Counted from the first letter of the stretch, positions 1-8,629 are shown. The stretch is DNA of 64,000 nucleotides from an uncultured Muribaculaceae bacterium (GCA_910587185.1 CAJULY010000006.1:78179-142178); one strand, 5' to 3'. Made by a program: numbers and translations. Notes: generated by a model from the letters alone, not told the origin.

Positions 1-1637
1 TCTCTTTAGGTTGATGCAGAGGGAAAAACTCAACAGTTATCGACAGTGAAGCATTTTGCGTTGTTTGCAACCTGTTCGACAATTCAACCGAAAAGTTAAG
101 TCCCATATCAGCATATACTGACTTAATCTCTCCGCTTAATTCAAGTAAAGCATTCCCTTCAATCAATCTACTCTTGGAAGTGCTGATTACTTCTCTATGT
201 CGGCTCAGGTTGCCCTGCATACGTTGTTGAATAAGTCTTTGCCATGATGGTTCTTTTGCAAGCCAGACTGTATGTTCGGGAATATGAGGAGTTACAGGAG
301 TTGAAAAACTCTGCTCGAATTCCATCGAGTTACGCAATTGATCAACAATATTCTCTGAAGATTTACCATGCACATTAATATTGCCAGAATATGCACGATT
401 ACCCCCGTTTATACCAATAGAGCCATCAACAGCACTCTTATTGTCCTTTGACTCTTCATTTATGGCTTCAATTTTAATAGAAGAGGCTCCAAGGCATTGG
501 GCTATCTCACAAAACTCTCTGATTCTATCTTCTATGAATTCCAGTTCATAGTTATCGTATGGGATAAACTTATTTTGGCAGAATGGATGGCAGACATAGA
601 GTTGCTTTGCAACCGGATGGCCCATTGGAAAATCAAGATTAGCGTCTCTTAATGTTTGCAACGAAACGACCATTATTTGGTTTTGGCTGAGAGTCGAAAG
701 TTGGGATAAGTCATTTACCGGGTAGATTAACTTGTGGTCTGCATACTGATGGCTGTTTAGAGAAGAAAAATACCTCGCATCAGTTTCATAGAGGTCATTT
801 AGGGCTAATTGCGTAGCTGGAAGATCTTCCCCATTGAATTCAAGTTCGCTCGAACCCTTCGAAGCCGCAAGTCTTCGGTCTCGTGACTGTTTAAAGTCGG
901 ACTCTTCAAAAATATCTCCCAATATGGTATCTAACCATGTTTGATAATGGATAGAGATATTTCCATTATCCGCTTCAAGAAGATATCGCTTTGCTTTTTG
1001 ATAATCGTCTAAGCGATAATAGTTTCTTCCAATCTCAAATTTAAGATAATCTATAATTGATGGATACTCATCTAAAGCGTCAAGGGCAATACGGATAATC
1101 TCTTGCGGATTATCTTCATTTGTTTCGATTTCATTGATTATTGCATCGGCGGGATCCTCCTCTTCGATTGGAGCTGCTAATTCTACAATTTTGTTGAAAA
1201 ATTTAAGTAGATTGTTGATAAGAGCGGTCTGAGGATTTGATGCTTTTATAAAATTCTTTTGCGGAATAACATGATATTCTTGCTCCCCCTGTTCGTCGGG
1301 ATACGAGCAGAATATAAAATTTGTTCCCTTAAATTCCACCTTACAAATCAGTTCCCAAGGATAAAGGAGACATGATTTACCAGATAAGAGACTATCTGAA
1401 AATATATAGAATCCCTTCTCTGTTATTATAGTGCCCGAATCTAAACCATTGAGACTTGAGGTATCTCTTACAAAGTATAGTTCTTCCAATGCACTTACGC
1501 CATATCTTTTTTTTACAATGGGATCATAGAACTTTAGTTTTTCTTCGTTTCCTACGCAGTCAGAGCCATTCAAGTCTTTGCCCCAGCAACGAACGATACT
1601 TTTGCGTAAAAATGATGCTATTTCAGAAGAAGCCATA
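1..1637 (-). CDS. Large multidomain protein of unknown function, 5' part only
   Basis: An open frame runs without a stop from the ATG at 1637 through the left edge, giving at least 545 residues; the C-terminus lies outside the window. I do not recognise the family. Residues about 47-130 read like a bacterial PH-like fold (GTIITEKGFYIF, then YPWELICKVEFKG). Residues about 177-245 are helical and TPR-like. Residues about 345-395 contain YVCHPFCQNKFIPY and a following helix. Residues 400-425 form a Gly/Asn-rich linker. Residues 455-545 alternate polar and hydrophobic positions like beta strands after WLAKEPSWQRLIQQRMQGN. No signal peptide is visible. A perfect AGGAGG at 1655-1660 lies 8 nt from an in-frame TTG (1646), three codons before the ATG, so TTG may be the true start. 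The gene looks more A/T-rich than the core genes to its right, suggesting accessory DNA. Confidence 0.75.
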
Positions 1638-1654
1638 AGACTCAATCGTTTTGC

Positions 1655-1660
1655 CTCCTG
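1655..1660 (-). promoter_or_regulatory. Shine-Dalgarno sequence of the left-edge gene
   Basis: On the minus strand AGGAGG is followed by 8 nt and then TTG-AGT-CTT-ATG. The spacing is ideal for the TTG at 1646 and rather long (17 nt) for the ATG at 1637. Strong Shine-Dalgarno sites are uncommon in Bacteroidota, so this one stands out and may decide the start. Confidence 0.45.
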
Positions 1661-1849
1661 ACTCCCTAATTCGGCGTTTGTTGTGGGTAAAAGAAAAGAG
1701 GGGAATTTATCGCACCTCTATCATAGCAAGACAGGCTCGCCAAAGCCTACAGACTGAATGATATATGAGGGTAGAATAAACTGCCCCTCTGAATTGAGTA
1801 TGCTAAGATACGACGGCAATGGCCGCATCAGCAGGTACTACAAAACAGA

Positions 1850-2000
1850 AAGAGCGTCTAATCTCACTCTATCTCAGTCTGTTATTGAATTGGCGATTCG
1901 TCTTGCTGAGAAAGAAAGCTTGACACTTTTCTTTTCCAACGGCATTTCTCTTCCATCGGATAGCGCAAAGATATAAAAAATATCCGGATTAGACGCTCTT
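1850..2000. repeat. Inverted repeat pair, 14-bp arms about 125 bp apart
   Basis: The left arm (1850-1863) reads AAGAGCGTCTAATC. The right arm (1987-2000) is its exact reverse complement, GATTAGACGCTCTT. No coding sequence is convincing between the arms. This could be a MITE-like remnant or a large RNA hairpin; no target-site duplication was obvious. Confidence 0.5.
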
Positions 2001-2089
2001 GGTGAGCAGATTATTCTACGAATATAAGGAACGGACAAAAATCGATGATACAATCCGGAAGTCTCAATGGGGCTCCATATTTTATCAGC

Positions 2090-2116
2090 AGCCCCCGGCA
2101 ATCATTGCCGAGGGCT
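2090..2116 (-). terminator. GC-rich hairpin downstream of the GLPGLI pair
   Basis: Arms of about 13 nt (AGCCCCCGGCAAT and ATTGCCGAGGGCT) pair with one mismatch. It lies 70 bp after the stop at 2186 on the minus strand. There is no clear T-run on either side, so termination is inferred from position and stem strength. Confidence 0.4.
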
Positions 2117-2185
2117 GGAATGAGGATGTGTCAAAACTGTTTTGTCGCTATGTGATTGTTTAGAAGGGCCTGAATCTTCCTCCGG

Positions 2186-3007
2186 CTACCTATAGTCCGT
2201 TTCTATCAGGTCAACGACTTCAGAAGATGCGAATATCTGATCGCCTGAATTTTCTGAAATCTTTATATCACCTCCAAATTGTGCATTGATGCTTCCTAAC
2301 GGATTGTCGAGAAATGCCCGCTTGGCTTTCAAGAAGTTCTTGCGGTCTGTCTTCTCATATTTTTCGGCAAGATAAACGGGGCCAATAGGTTTGGATGTCT
2401 GCTGAATGCCGTTGGCGAAGAAACTGTATTTTCCGTCATCACTCGACGCTTCCAGAATCAGGCCGGGAAGGCCGCCGAATTTCCACGGTCCATTGGAAAC
2501 GGGAATGTCTGTTGAAAACCATACACTCCATTTTCTGCCATGAAAATCCGTGTAGGCCTTTACACATTCATAGCCCATGATGGTTTTTATAGAGTCAGAG
2601 ATTTCCCAAGACCAGTCTTCAGGTGTTTCTTCGTAATAATATTCATCCAGCCCGGCCGAGTCATAATATCTGAGAGTGTTGGATTCTGCGGATTTCACAA
2701 TGTAATAGCTGCCGTCTTTTCTCGGCATGTTGTCAAAGTCGCCTTTCATTGCAGCAGACCGTGTCATTTCACGCCATTTGGCAGCTCCTTCAGGCGTCGA
2801 GTTCAACGAATCAATATAATCGGTGATTGGCGAAAAGAACTTCGATTCTTTTGCATTGGCAAGCAATACATATTGGTTACTCACATCAACTTCTCCATTT
2901 TTGAAATTTGGAGATAGAGCAGTGTAGCTGACCTCGATCTCGGCAGTCTGTCCTATTGCCGTAGCCGTCAAAAGGCATATAATAATTGTGGTGAATATCC
3001 TTCTCAT
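2186..3007 (-). CDS. GLPGLI family secreted protein (copy 1)
   Basis: 273 residues with an N-terminal signal peptide (MRRIFTTIIICLLTATAIGQ). The GLPGLI motif that names this Bacteroidota family is at residues 179-184, preceded by GYECVKAYTDFHGRKWSVWF and IPVSNGPW, the usual pattern before it. The biochemical function of the family is not established; members are exported, probably periplasmic or surface-associated. The ATG shares one base with the stop of the upstream paralogue (TAATG at 3009-3005), so the two genes are very likely cotranscribed and translationally coupled. Both paralogues end in IETDYR, indicating a duplication. Confidence 0.85.
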   Translation of the reverse strand: MRRIFTTIIICLLTATAIGQTAEIEVSYTALSPNFKNGEVDVSNQYVLLANAKESKFFSPITDYIDSLNSTPEGAAKWREMTRSAAMKGDFDNMPRKDGSYYIVKSAESNTLRYYDSAGLDEYYYEETPEDWSWEISDSIKTIMGYECVKAYTDFHGRKWSVWFSTDIPVSNGPWKFGGLPGLILEASSDDGKYSFFANGIQQTSKPIGPVYLAEKYEKTDRKNFLKAKRAFLDNPLGSINAQFGGDIKISENSGDQIFASSEVVDLIETDYR

Positions 3008-3855
3008 TATCTGTAATCCGTTTCAATAAAATCGAAATTCCCTTTGTAATCGGCTTTGACATTTACGGCTCCATTTGTCATTGCGGATATCCACGCACTT
3101 CTGTTGCGTCGGCTATAATCACTCATCTTCAGGAATGTTATCCGTTTGGTCTTGAAGACCTTGTCAGGGTTCACAAGAGTAGGTTTGAATGGTTCATTAC
3201 ATTTTTGGATTCCTATGATTTCAAATCCATAATCTCCGTCATCAGTTTCAGCTTTCATTATAAGGCCGGGAAGTCCGCATAATTGCCAAGGCCCATCATT
3301 AACGGGGATATCTGTAGTAAACCATGCTTTCCATTTCCTCCCGTGATAGTCAGCGGTTGCAAGATTACACTCATAGTCGAGAATTGTCGTTGTAGAATCG
3401 AGCAATTCCCATGACAGATCATTCATATCCACATCATACTGATACAAATCGCCACTCCTATCCCAGACCGTTATTAGTTGTGACGCGAAATTTTTTCTGC
3501 ATTTATAACTGCTTCCCGACATTAACCCTTTAGCTTTCAATATCTCGAAAGGATTCCTGCCGTTTTCAATGGTTTGCATGAAAGCATCTCGAGTCGCTTG
3601 CTGCAAGATTGCACGTCCCGTGGGATCGTTATTAATAGAATCAACGTAATAGGACTGGGGATCGTAATAATATGATGAGCCCTCTCCTATTTGCAGAATG
3701 TATTTGTTTTCATTCCTCCGTGGATTTTCATGATTCTCGCCATGATAATTCTTCCACGCAGTATATTGGGCCTTCAGAATTGCCATGTTTTTTTCTTCTG
3801 CTGAAACAGAAGAAAAGGACAGAAACAAAAGCGTTATATAAATAAATCTTTTCAT
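3007..3855 (-). CDS. GLPGLI family secreted protein (copy 2)
   Basis: 282 residues with a signal peptide ending near SVSAEE at residues 16-21. The GLPGLI motif is at about residues 194-199 after DYHGRKWKAWF and IPVNDGPW. It is the first gene of a two-gene unit with copy 1, which it overlaps by one base, and shares the C-terminal IETDYR. Function unknown. Lys/Asp/Asn-rich stretches in the middle differ from the other copies, so the paralogues have diverged well beyond a recent duplication. Its probable promoter lies about 160 bp upstream. Confidence 0.85.
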   Translation of the reverse strand: MKRFIYITLLFLSFSSVSAEEKNMAILKAQYTAWKNYHGENHENPRRNENKYILQIGEGSSYYYDPQSYYVDSINNDPTGRAILQQATRDAFMQTIENGRNPFEILKAKGLMSGSSYKCRKNFASQLITVWDRSGDLYQYDVDMNDLSWELLDSTTTILDYECNLATADYHGRKWKAWFTTDIPVNDGPWQLCGLPGLIMKAETDDGDYGFEIIGIQKCNEPFKPTLVNPDKVFKTKRITFLKMSDYSRRNRSAWISAMTNGAVNVKADYKGNFDFIETDYR

Positions 3856-4190
3856 GTCAGTTTTTCTAAAGCAGGAATCTTCCTGATAATTTATTTGCGA
3901 AATTTCCGTGCGAATGATTTTTTCATCGGTTAATGCCTTTTTGGCAGAAAATAAATGTGTTGGTTTTATGCAAGTGTTCAGTGTATATTATTCAGCCTAT
4001 GAAGTATTCAATGCAAAGATAAGTCAAATATATATCTTTTATATCAATAAATGTTGAAAAAAGATAGGGACGCGCTTTTTTTTTCGGAGAGGGCTGAGGT
4101 GTGTAGGAGTAATTATGAGTTGAACTGCGAAGATTTATTTGTGTTCAAAGCGGTTGTCTCTAAGAGATTGTGGGCTCGGAAATCGCAAGA
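3856..4190. other. 335-bp intergenic region between GLPGLI copies 2 and 3
   Basis: A/T-rich sequence without a coding frame on the minus strand; the short plus-strand frame entering GLPGLI copy 3 is an antisense shadow. It contains the probable promoter of copy 2 (4014-4021). Confidence 0.5.
4014..4021 (-). promoter_or_regulatory. -7 element for GLPGLI copies 2 and 1
   Basis: TATCTTTG on the minus strand fits TAnnTTTG. A TTG lies 23 bp upstream (4045-4047), slightly farther than the usual 19-20 bp. The predicted leader is about 150 nt. Confidence 0.4.
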
Positions 4191-5048
4191 TCATTTGGCT
4201 TTGTAGTCGGGTTCGAGGCTGTGTTTCGCGGCATCATAGACCGGCGCGGCGATTTCATTGCCATCTTCGTCGGAATATGTGATTTTGGCCATTCCTCCGT
4301 TTTGCGCTTTCAGGATCGCTTCCTGATTGTTGATGAAATATTCATTGTCGGCCTGAGCTTTGCGTCGGTCTGTCTTTTTATATTCTTCAGCGGAATACAT
4401 TGGCGACATTATCCTGTCGCTATGCTGGAGGCCTGTCGCGTTGAATGAGAAACCGCCATCTGCCTCAGCTTTAAGAATCAAACCGGGAAGACCGTGGAGT
4501 TTCCAAGGTCCGAAGCACAACGGAATTTCCGGCGCAAACCATGCTTTCCAGTGACGGCCATGATAGTAGGATTCAGCCAGATTGCAGTCATATCCGAGAA
4601 TGAGATTTGTCGAATCGGGGAGGAGCGTCCACTGCATTTCATCGGAAGGTTCTGTGTAGAATCTCAGCTCGTCGCCCCATTGATCATATATTGTCAGCGT
4701 ATTGTCGGAATTATTGTTGAAAACATAGGTATAGATGTTTTTGACCGGACCTTTCGTGAGATCCCAGTATTCATATCCTTCGGGGGACTGGACAAGACAG
4801 TTCGCCCTGATGATTTCGTCCAGTTTGGCTTTGCCTTCCGGTGTTGACTCGAGTGAATCGGTCCAGAGGCTGATATCGTTGAAATATTTTGATCCGGCAG
4901 AATTTGCGAGCAATGTCATCTTGTCCTTGTAAGAGCTTCCGGAGAGAGAAGGCCTCGTGTATTCATATCTGACTTCTATATCAGCGGTCTGAGCCATTGC
5001 GGCTATGGCGGTGAAGCAAAGTATGAGGATAGTGATCCGATTTTTCAT
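4191..5048 (-). CDS. GLPGLI family secreted protein (copy 3)
   Basis: 285 residues; signal peptide MKNRITILILCFTAIAAMAQ. The GLPGLI motif follows the sequence FGPWKLH in the middle of the protein, after YYHGRHWKAWF. It resembles copy 1 most closely near the N-terminus (QTADIEVRYEYTRPS versus QTAEIEVSYTALSPN). Function unknown, probably exported. The start codon lies only 22 bp beyond the run of T that ends the tRNA-Ser terminator, and no TAnnTTTG is visible between gene and terminator, so transcription may depend on readthrough from the tRNA promoter or on a non-canonical promoter. Confidence 0.85.
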   Translation of the reverse strand: MKNRITILILCFTAIAAMAQTADIEVRYEYTRPSLSGSSYKDKMTLLANSAGSKYFNDISLWTDSLESTPEGKAKLDEIIRANCLVQSPEGYEYWDLTKGPVKNIYTYVFNNNSDNTLTIYDQWGDELRFYTEPSDEMQWTLLPDSTNLILGYDCNLAESYYHGRHWKAWFAPEIPLCFGPWKLHGLPGLILKAEADGGFSFNATGLQHSDRIMSPMYSAEEYKKTDRRKAQADNEYFINNQEAILKAQNGGMAKITYSDEDGNEIAAPVYDAAKHSLEPDYKAK

Positions 5049-5070
5049 TTTTGCAGGAGAATTTACAATG

Positions 5071-5106
5071 AAAAATTACCCTGTAAGTAAGTTGCTTACA
5101 GGGTAA
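5071..5106 (-). terminator. Intrinsic terminator of tRNA-Ser
   Basis: A perfect 12-bp stem (TTACCCTGTAAG and CTTACAGGGTAA) with a 7-nt loop is followed on the minus strand by TTTTT. It lies 15 bp after the 3' end of tRNA-Ser. Confidence 0.85.
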
Positions 5107-5120
5107 CGTCAGGTTTGTCT

Positions 5121-5210
5121 TGGCGGAGAGGACGAGATTCGAACTCGTGGTAGGATTGCTCCTACGTCAGTTTAGCAAACTGGTGGTTTCAGCCACTCAC
5201 CCACCTCTCC
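5121..5210 (-). tRNA. tRNA-Ser (anticodon GCU), CCA encoded
   Basis: The minus strand gives a class II tRNA: acceptor GGAGAGG, a D-arm with GAGTGGCTGAAACC, anticodon loop TTTGCTAAA with anticodon GCT, a long variable arm (GTAGGAGCAATCCTAC), T-arm CGAGTTCGAATCTCG, and the 3' half of the acceptor CCTCTCC plus discriminator G. The 3' CCA is encoded (5121-5123). Decodes AGC and AGU. Confidence 0.95.
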
Positions 5211-5230
5211 GTGGATTTGATTTCCGAGTG

Positions 5231-5262
5231 CAAAGTTAAGGATTTGTTTTGACTTGTCCAAA
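5231..5262 (-). promoter_or_regulatory. Promoter of tRNA-Ser
   Basis: On the minus strand TTTG (5262-5259), 20 bp, then TAACTTTG (5238-5231), matching the Bacteroidota -33/-7 consensus exactly. The mature 5' end is 20 bp downstream. Confidence 0.8.
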
Positions 5263-5286
5263 CTTATGCGATGGTTTTTTATGTTG

Positions 5287-5361
5287 TCGGGGTGAAAGGA
5301 TTCGAACCTTCGACCCCCTGCTCCCAAAGCAGGTGCGCTAACCGGACTGCGCTACGCCCCG
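5287..5361 (-). tRNA. tRNA-Pro (anticodon UGG)
   Basis: 75 nt on the minus strand: acceptor CGGGGCG, D-arm GCGCAGTCCGGTTAGCGC, anticodon arm CCTGCTTTGGGAGCAGG with anticodon TGG, T-loop GGTTCGAATCC, discriminator A. No CCA is encoded. The acceptor stem shows one C-A mismatch (positions 6 and 67), which the tRNA-Pro(GGG) at 54123-54197 does not have. Decodes CCA, CCG and probably other proline codons. Confidence 0.93.
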
Positions 5362-5398
5362 AATGCCTTTCCGTCCATGTGTGGGCCGGATTGCTTTG

Positions 5399-5428
5399 CA
5401 AAGTTACGATTTTTATCCGATAAAACAA
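5399..5428 (-). promoter_or_regulatory. Promoter of tRNA-Pro(UGG)
   Basis: TTG (5428-5426), 19 bp, TAACTTTG (5406-5399) on the minus strand. Confidence 0.75.
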
Positions 5429-5461
5429 TGTGATGACATGTTTTTTTGTCAGCAGAAATAA

Positions 5462-5493
5462 TGCCGCCGAACTCCAACTGGAATCCGGCGGCA
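5462..5493 (-). terminator. Probable terminator of the GH20 gene
   Basis: TGCCGCCG and CGGCGGCA form a perfect 8-bp stem, with a smaller TCCA/TGGA stem inside. It lies 45 bp after the hexosaminidase stop and is followed on the minus strand by TTATTT. Confidence 0.65.
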
Positions 5494-5537
5494 GGTAAAC
5501 TGCGGACAGGAAAGAGGATAGTTTCCTGTAAATTTTT

Positions 5538-7871
5538 TTAATCCACTACGATTTCATCGACGAAGATGAACGAAGGTTTGCCTTTGCCTACGTGCCAGTC
5601 AGGTATGTTTTCAAGGTGACGGGCCTTAAGGCGGACATAGCGGGCTGCCGTGGGTTCGAAAGTGAGTTTGTGGTTGACTATTTTCCGGGCATGCTCGGTG
5701 GGCTGGGGATATGTGTCGGCTGCAACGCGAGTGAAGTTTTTGCCGTCGTTTGACACTTCCACTATCGCTTCGGGGCAGTCGAAAATCCAGTCGCCTGTAG
5801 TGATCAGGGCATTGAATGCGACACTGGTGATTGTCTCTTCTTTTCCCAGGTCAATTGTGGCGTCAAGGTCATCGGAAACGAATCCGAGCCAGTTGCCCGA
5901 ATTGAATGCCATGTCACCGAAGCGTCCGTCAGTGAGAACGCCGGGACCCGAAGATGCGTAGCGTGAATGGGGAGCTGCAGCGAGAGTTACTTTGGCGGAA
6001 GTGGCCTTGTTGAACGAAACTTTGTCAGACCAGACGCGGCTTTTGCCTTCGGGACGGATTACGGCAGCCTTGATGTCGGCGCTTTTGCGAATCTTGACCG
6101 GAGCGGTGTAGAGATTGCTGCTTGTGGTGGGTTCGGTTCCGTCGAGGGTATAATATATAGGAGCGTTGTCTATGGTCGAGAAGGTGGCTATGATCGAATG
6201 GTCTGCAGGATCCGGAGTCAGAGTGCCGTGTACGTCAAAAACGTGCTTCGCATAGTTATAGCCCTGATTCTTGTACTGCTCGATGAGTTGCGGCAGACGG
6301 TGGTAGAAGCTGTCGTAATCGCGAAGCTGAGGCTGGGTCCATGCGACCTCTGCCAGGGCGGCGAGTCGGGGGAGTTCCATGTACTGGACATGTGAGAATG
6401 TGGGAATATATTCGGTCCAGAGGTTTGCCTGGGCGCCAATGATATGTTTGGCCTGTTCGGGGGGGAGTTCCGAACTTACGGGTTCGAGACTATATACTTT
6501 TTCAACGGGAACATAACCGCCGATGCTGAGAGGCTCTTCTTTGGGGTAGCGGCTCTGACAGTAGTCGAAATAGCAGAAATTGGTAGGGGTGAGGATTGCG
6601 TCATGACCCTGTTTTGCCGCTTCAGCGGCGGCATCGGACCCACGCCATGCCATTACGGTTGCGCCGGGGAAAAGACCGCCTTCAAGAATTTCATCCCATC
6701 CTATCATTTTGCGGTTACGAGTGGCAAGGGTTTTTGCGGCGTGTTCCATCACGTAGTTCTGGAGTTTCTGCTCGGCTGTGCTGTGGCTGTCTTTAACAAG
6801 CCCGAGTTCTTTGATCTTAGCCTGGCATTTCGGGCATTTCTCCCAGCGCACTTTGGGGCATTCGTCACCTCCGAGATGAATGTATTCCGAGGGGAAAATG
6901 TCCATGACTTCTTCCAGGACATCGTCGATGAATTTCAGCGTTTCGGGGTTGCCGGCACACAGGACGTCGTCAGCAACACCCCACTGCTGCCACACTTCAT
7001 ACGGCCCTCCGGTGCATCCGAGTTTGGGATAGGCGGAGAGGGCTCCGAGCATGTGGCCGGGAAGGTCGATTTCGGGAATGACCGTTATGTTGCGGTCAGC
7101 AGCATATTTTACAATGTCACGTGCTTCTTCCTGCGTGTAGAAACCTCCGTAAGGAATGCCGTCGTATTTTCCTGAGTTGTGGCCTATGACTGTGCCACCG
7201 CGTTTTGAGCCGATTTCGGTGAGTTTCGGGTGTTTTTTTATCTCCAGTCTCCATCCCTGGTCATCGGTGAGGTGCCAGTGCAGACGGTTGATGTTGTGGA
7301 GAGCGAGCATGTCGATGAATGATTTAACAGAATCGGCCGGGAAGAAATGGCGTGACACGTCGAAGTGGGCGCCTCGGTAGCCGAAACGTGGCGCGTCGGA
7401 AATTGAGACTGCCGGAAAGATCACATTGTCGCCTGCAGTGGCCGGTTCTGAAATGGATTTTCTGAGGGTCTGGACACCGTAGAATGTTCCTGCGGCAGAC
7501 GCGCCGTCGATTGTGATGAAGTTGCTGTTCACGTCGAGCGTGTAGGCTTCCTTGTTGCTGTCGGCAAGGGATGCCTTGAGGATTATGGCGTTGGAGGCGG
7601 GTTGTTTTGTGACTATCTTAGGCGTTTTGCCTGTCATATCCTTGAGATAGGCTGCAAGAAACTGAGCGTTTTTGCGAAGGGCCTGATCGTTTTTTGGAAC
7701 AACGATAACCGTCTTTGAATTAAGCACAAAGGGGAGTCCGCGTCCCGGCATGACCTTCTGTGGCAGAGGTATGACCTCATAGTTGGCCGCTATTTCGGCG
7801 GCATGCACTGCTCCAAGACTGAGAGCCATGACGGCTGCTGTCGTAATGGTGCGTTTGAGAAATGGAATCAT
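5538..7871 (-). CDS. Secreted beta-N-acetylhexosaminidase (GH20)
   Basis: 777 residues. Signal peptide 1-24; GH20 N-terminal domain about 28-155; catalytic barrel about 160-510 with FDVSRHFFP, LHWHLTDDQGWRLEI (197-211) and the catalytic Asp-Glu pair in HLGGDECPK (D336, E337). A chitobiase C-terminal domain follows at about 555-620 (PIYYTLDGTEPTTSS) and an F5/8-type discoidin-like carbohydrate-binding domain at about 640-777. GH20 enzymes remove terminal beta-linked GlcNAc or GalNAc by substrate-assisted catalysis. With its export signal and binding module it probably acts on mucin or host N-glycans in the periplasm or on the surface; that substrate is inferred. It is monocistronic with its own promoter and terminator. 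Confidence 0.95.
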   Translation of the reverse strand: MIPFLKRTITTAAVMALSLGAVHAAEIAANYEVIPLPQKVMPGRGLPFVLNSKTVIVVPKNDQALRKNAQFLAAYLKDMTGKTPKIVTKQPASNAIILKASLADSNKEAYTLDVNSNFITIDGASAAGTFYGVQTLRKSISEPATAGDNVIFPAVSISDAPRFGYRGAHFDVSRHFFPADSVKSFIDMLALHNINRLHWHLTDDQGWRLEIKKHPKLTEIGSKRGGTVIGHNSGKYDGIPYGGFYTQEEARDIVKYAADRNITVIPEIDLPGHMLGALSAYPKLGCTGGPYEVWQQWGVADDVLCAGNPETLKFIDDVLEEVMDIFPSEYIHLGGDECPKVRWEKCPKCQAKIKELGLVKDSHSTAEQKLQNYVMEHAAKTLATRNRKMIGWDEILEGGLFPGATVMAWRGSDAAAEAAKQGHDAILTPTNFCYFDYCQSRYPKEEPLSIGGYVPVEKVYSLEPVSSELPPEQAKHIIGAQANLWTEYIPTFSHVQYMELPRLAALAEVAWTQPQLRDYDSFYHRLPQLIEQYKNQGYNYAKHVFDVHGTLTPDPADHSIIATFSTIDNAPIYYTLDGTEPTTSSNLYTAPVKIRKSADIKAAVIRPEGKSRVWSDKVSFNKATSAKVTLAAAPHSRYASSGPGVLTDGRFGDMAFNSGNWLGFVSDDLDATIDLGKEETITSVAFNALITTGDWIFDCPEAIVEVSNDGKNFTRVAADTYPQPTEHARKIVNHKLTFEPTAARYVRLKARHLENIPDWHVGKGKPSFIFVDEIVVD

Positions 7872-7904
7872 ATACAGAATTTAAGGTGAATAATTATTAT
7901 GTTA

Positions 7905-7935
7905 CAAAATTACAGTAAATCCTGCTCAAAAGCAA
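7905..7935 (-). promoter_or_regulatory. Promoter of the GH20 gene
   Basis: TTG (7935-7933), 20 bp, TAATTTTG (7912-7905) on the minus strand, giving a leader of about 25-30 nt. Confidence 0.65.
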
Positions 7936-7973
7936 TTGTCATTAAAAAATTGACTATTTTTATGAAAAAAAAC

Positions 7974-8005
7974 TTTGTTGGAATAAGGAAAAAATTCTAA
8001 CTTAG
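7974..8005 (+). promoter_or_regulatory. Probable promoter of the small envelope protein run
   Basis: TTTG (7974-7977), 20 bp, TAACTTAG (7998-8005), one mismatch from TAnnTTTG. The predicted leader to the first YtxH-like gene is about 95 nt. It diverges from the GH20 promoter. Confidence 0.5.
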
Positions 8006-8106
8006 CCACATAAATAAATCGCGCTATCAGGAAAACATTTTTTCGTGCATGAGCGTTTATTGTAACGGAACTTAATTTTAATAATCCAAATAATCAATTT
8101 ATTGAA

Positions 8107-8307
8107 ATGAAACCTCTACACATTGTTTTAGCAGCGCTTGGTGGCGCTTTCGTAGGCGCAGCAGCCGGCCTTCTTTTTGCTCCCGACAAAGGTGAAAACA
8201 CCCGTACTCAGATTGCAGATTTCCTACGCGAAAAAGGTATCCGCCTGAAAAAAAGCAAAGTCGAGGAACTTGCCGACGCTATCGCTGAAGACCTTGAAAG
8301 CAAATAA
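8107..8307 (+). CDS. YtxH-like small membrane protein (first)
   Basis: 66 residues: a short N-terminal hydrophobic helix with small residues (LAALGGAFVGAAAGLLFAP), then the YtxH-type junction FAPDKGENTR and a charged helical tail. YtxH proteins are small single-pass membrane proteins linked to stress or envelope maintenance; the molecular role is not known. A second, similar protein is encoded 116 bp downstream. Confidence 0.8.
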   Translation: MKPLHIVLAALGGAFVGAAAGLLFAPDKGENTRTQIADFLREKGIRLKKSKVEELADAIAEDLESK

Positions 8308-8343
8308 GCGTATTCTGTTATTCTGAAAATACAAGAAAACATG

Positions 8344-8379
8344 AGGGGGAGGAGTCGCCGCGATGTTTCTCCGCCCCCT
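8344..8379 (+). terminator. Terminator-like hairpin between the YtxH-like genes
   Basis: Arms of 11 nt (AGGGGGAGGAG and CTCCGCCCCCT) with one mismatch, followed by TTCTGTTT. It probably attenuates transcription after the first small gene. Confidence 0.6.
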
Positions 8380-8423
8380 TTCTGTTTCATTGATTTAATC
8401 AACTTTTTATCCCGGATATTGCA

Positions 8424-8618
8424 ATGAACAATCTAAGCCTTTTTTACGCATTTCTCGGCGGTGCCCTCATAGGCGGCGCTGCGGCAGTTATGTTTGCCCC
8501 AGCCAAGGGAAGCGAATTGCGTCGTAAAATTAAAGATACTCTTCAGAAAAAAGGTATCATCTGCACTCAGAGTGAAATCGATGCTCTTGTAGAGCAGCTG
8601 ACCGCTGATATCGACTGA
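8424..8618 (+). CDS. YtxH-like small membrane protein (second)
   Basis: 64 residues with the same plan as the preceding gene: LGGALIGGAAAVMFAPAKGSELRR at the membrane junction and an amphipathic tail ending in acidic residues. The pair is an old tandem duplication. Function unknown beyond the YtxH assignment. Confidence 0.78.
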   Translation: MNNLSLFYAFLGGALIGGAAAVMFAPAKGSELRRKIKDTLQKKGIICTQSEIDALVEQLTADID

Positions 8619-8629
8619 TAAATCACTAA

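Larger units (their letters stand above)
1647..2185. other. Gene-free spacer with inverted repeat and hairpin
   Basis: About 540 bp between the start of the left-edge gene and the stop of the first GLPGLI gene. Short open frames on both strands overlap each other and resemble nothing known. The spacer holds a 14-bp inverted repeat (1850-2000) and a GC-rich hairpin (2090-2116). It may be a decayed insertion or the edge of an accessory region. Confidence 0.5.

Noticed and set aside
1758..2101. Overlapping short reading frames of 72 and 75 codons in the left spacer
   Set aside because: They overlap on opposite strands, match nothing recognised and sit over the inverted repeat.
6444..7175. A 243-codon frame on the plus strand inside the GH20 gene
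   Set aside because: Antisense to a clear GH20 coding sequence; its composition reflects the codon structure of the real gene.
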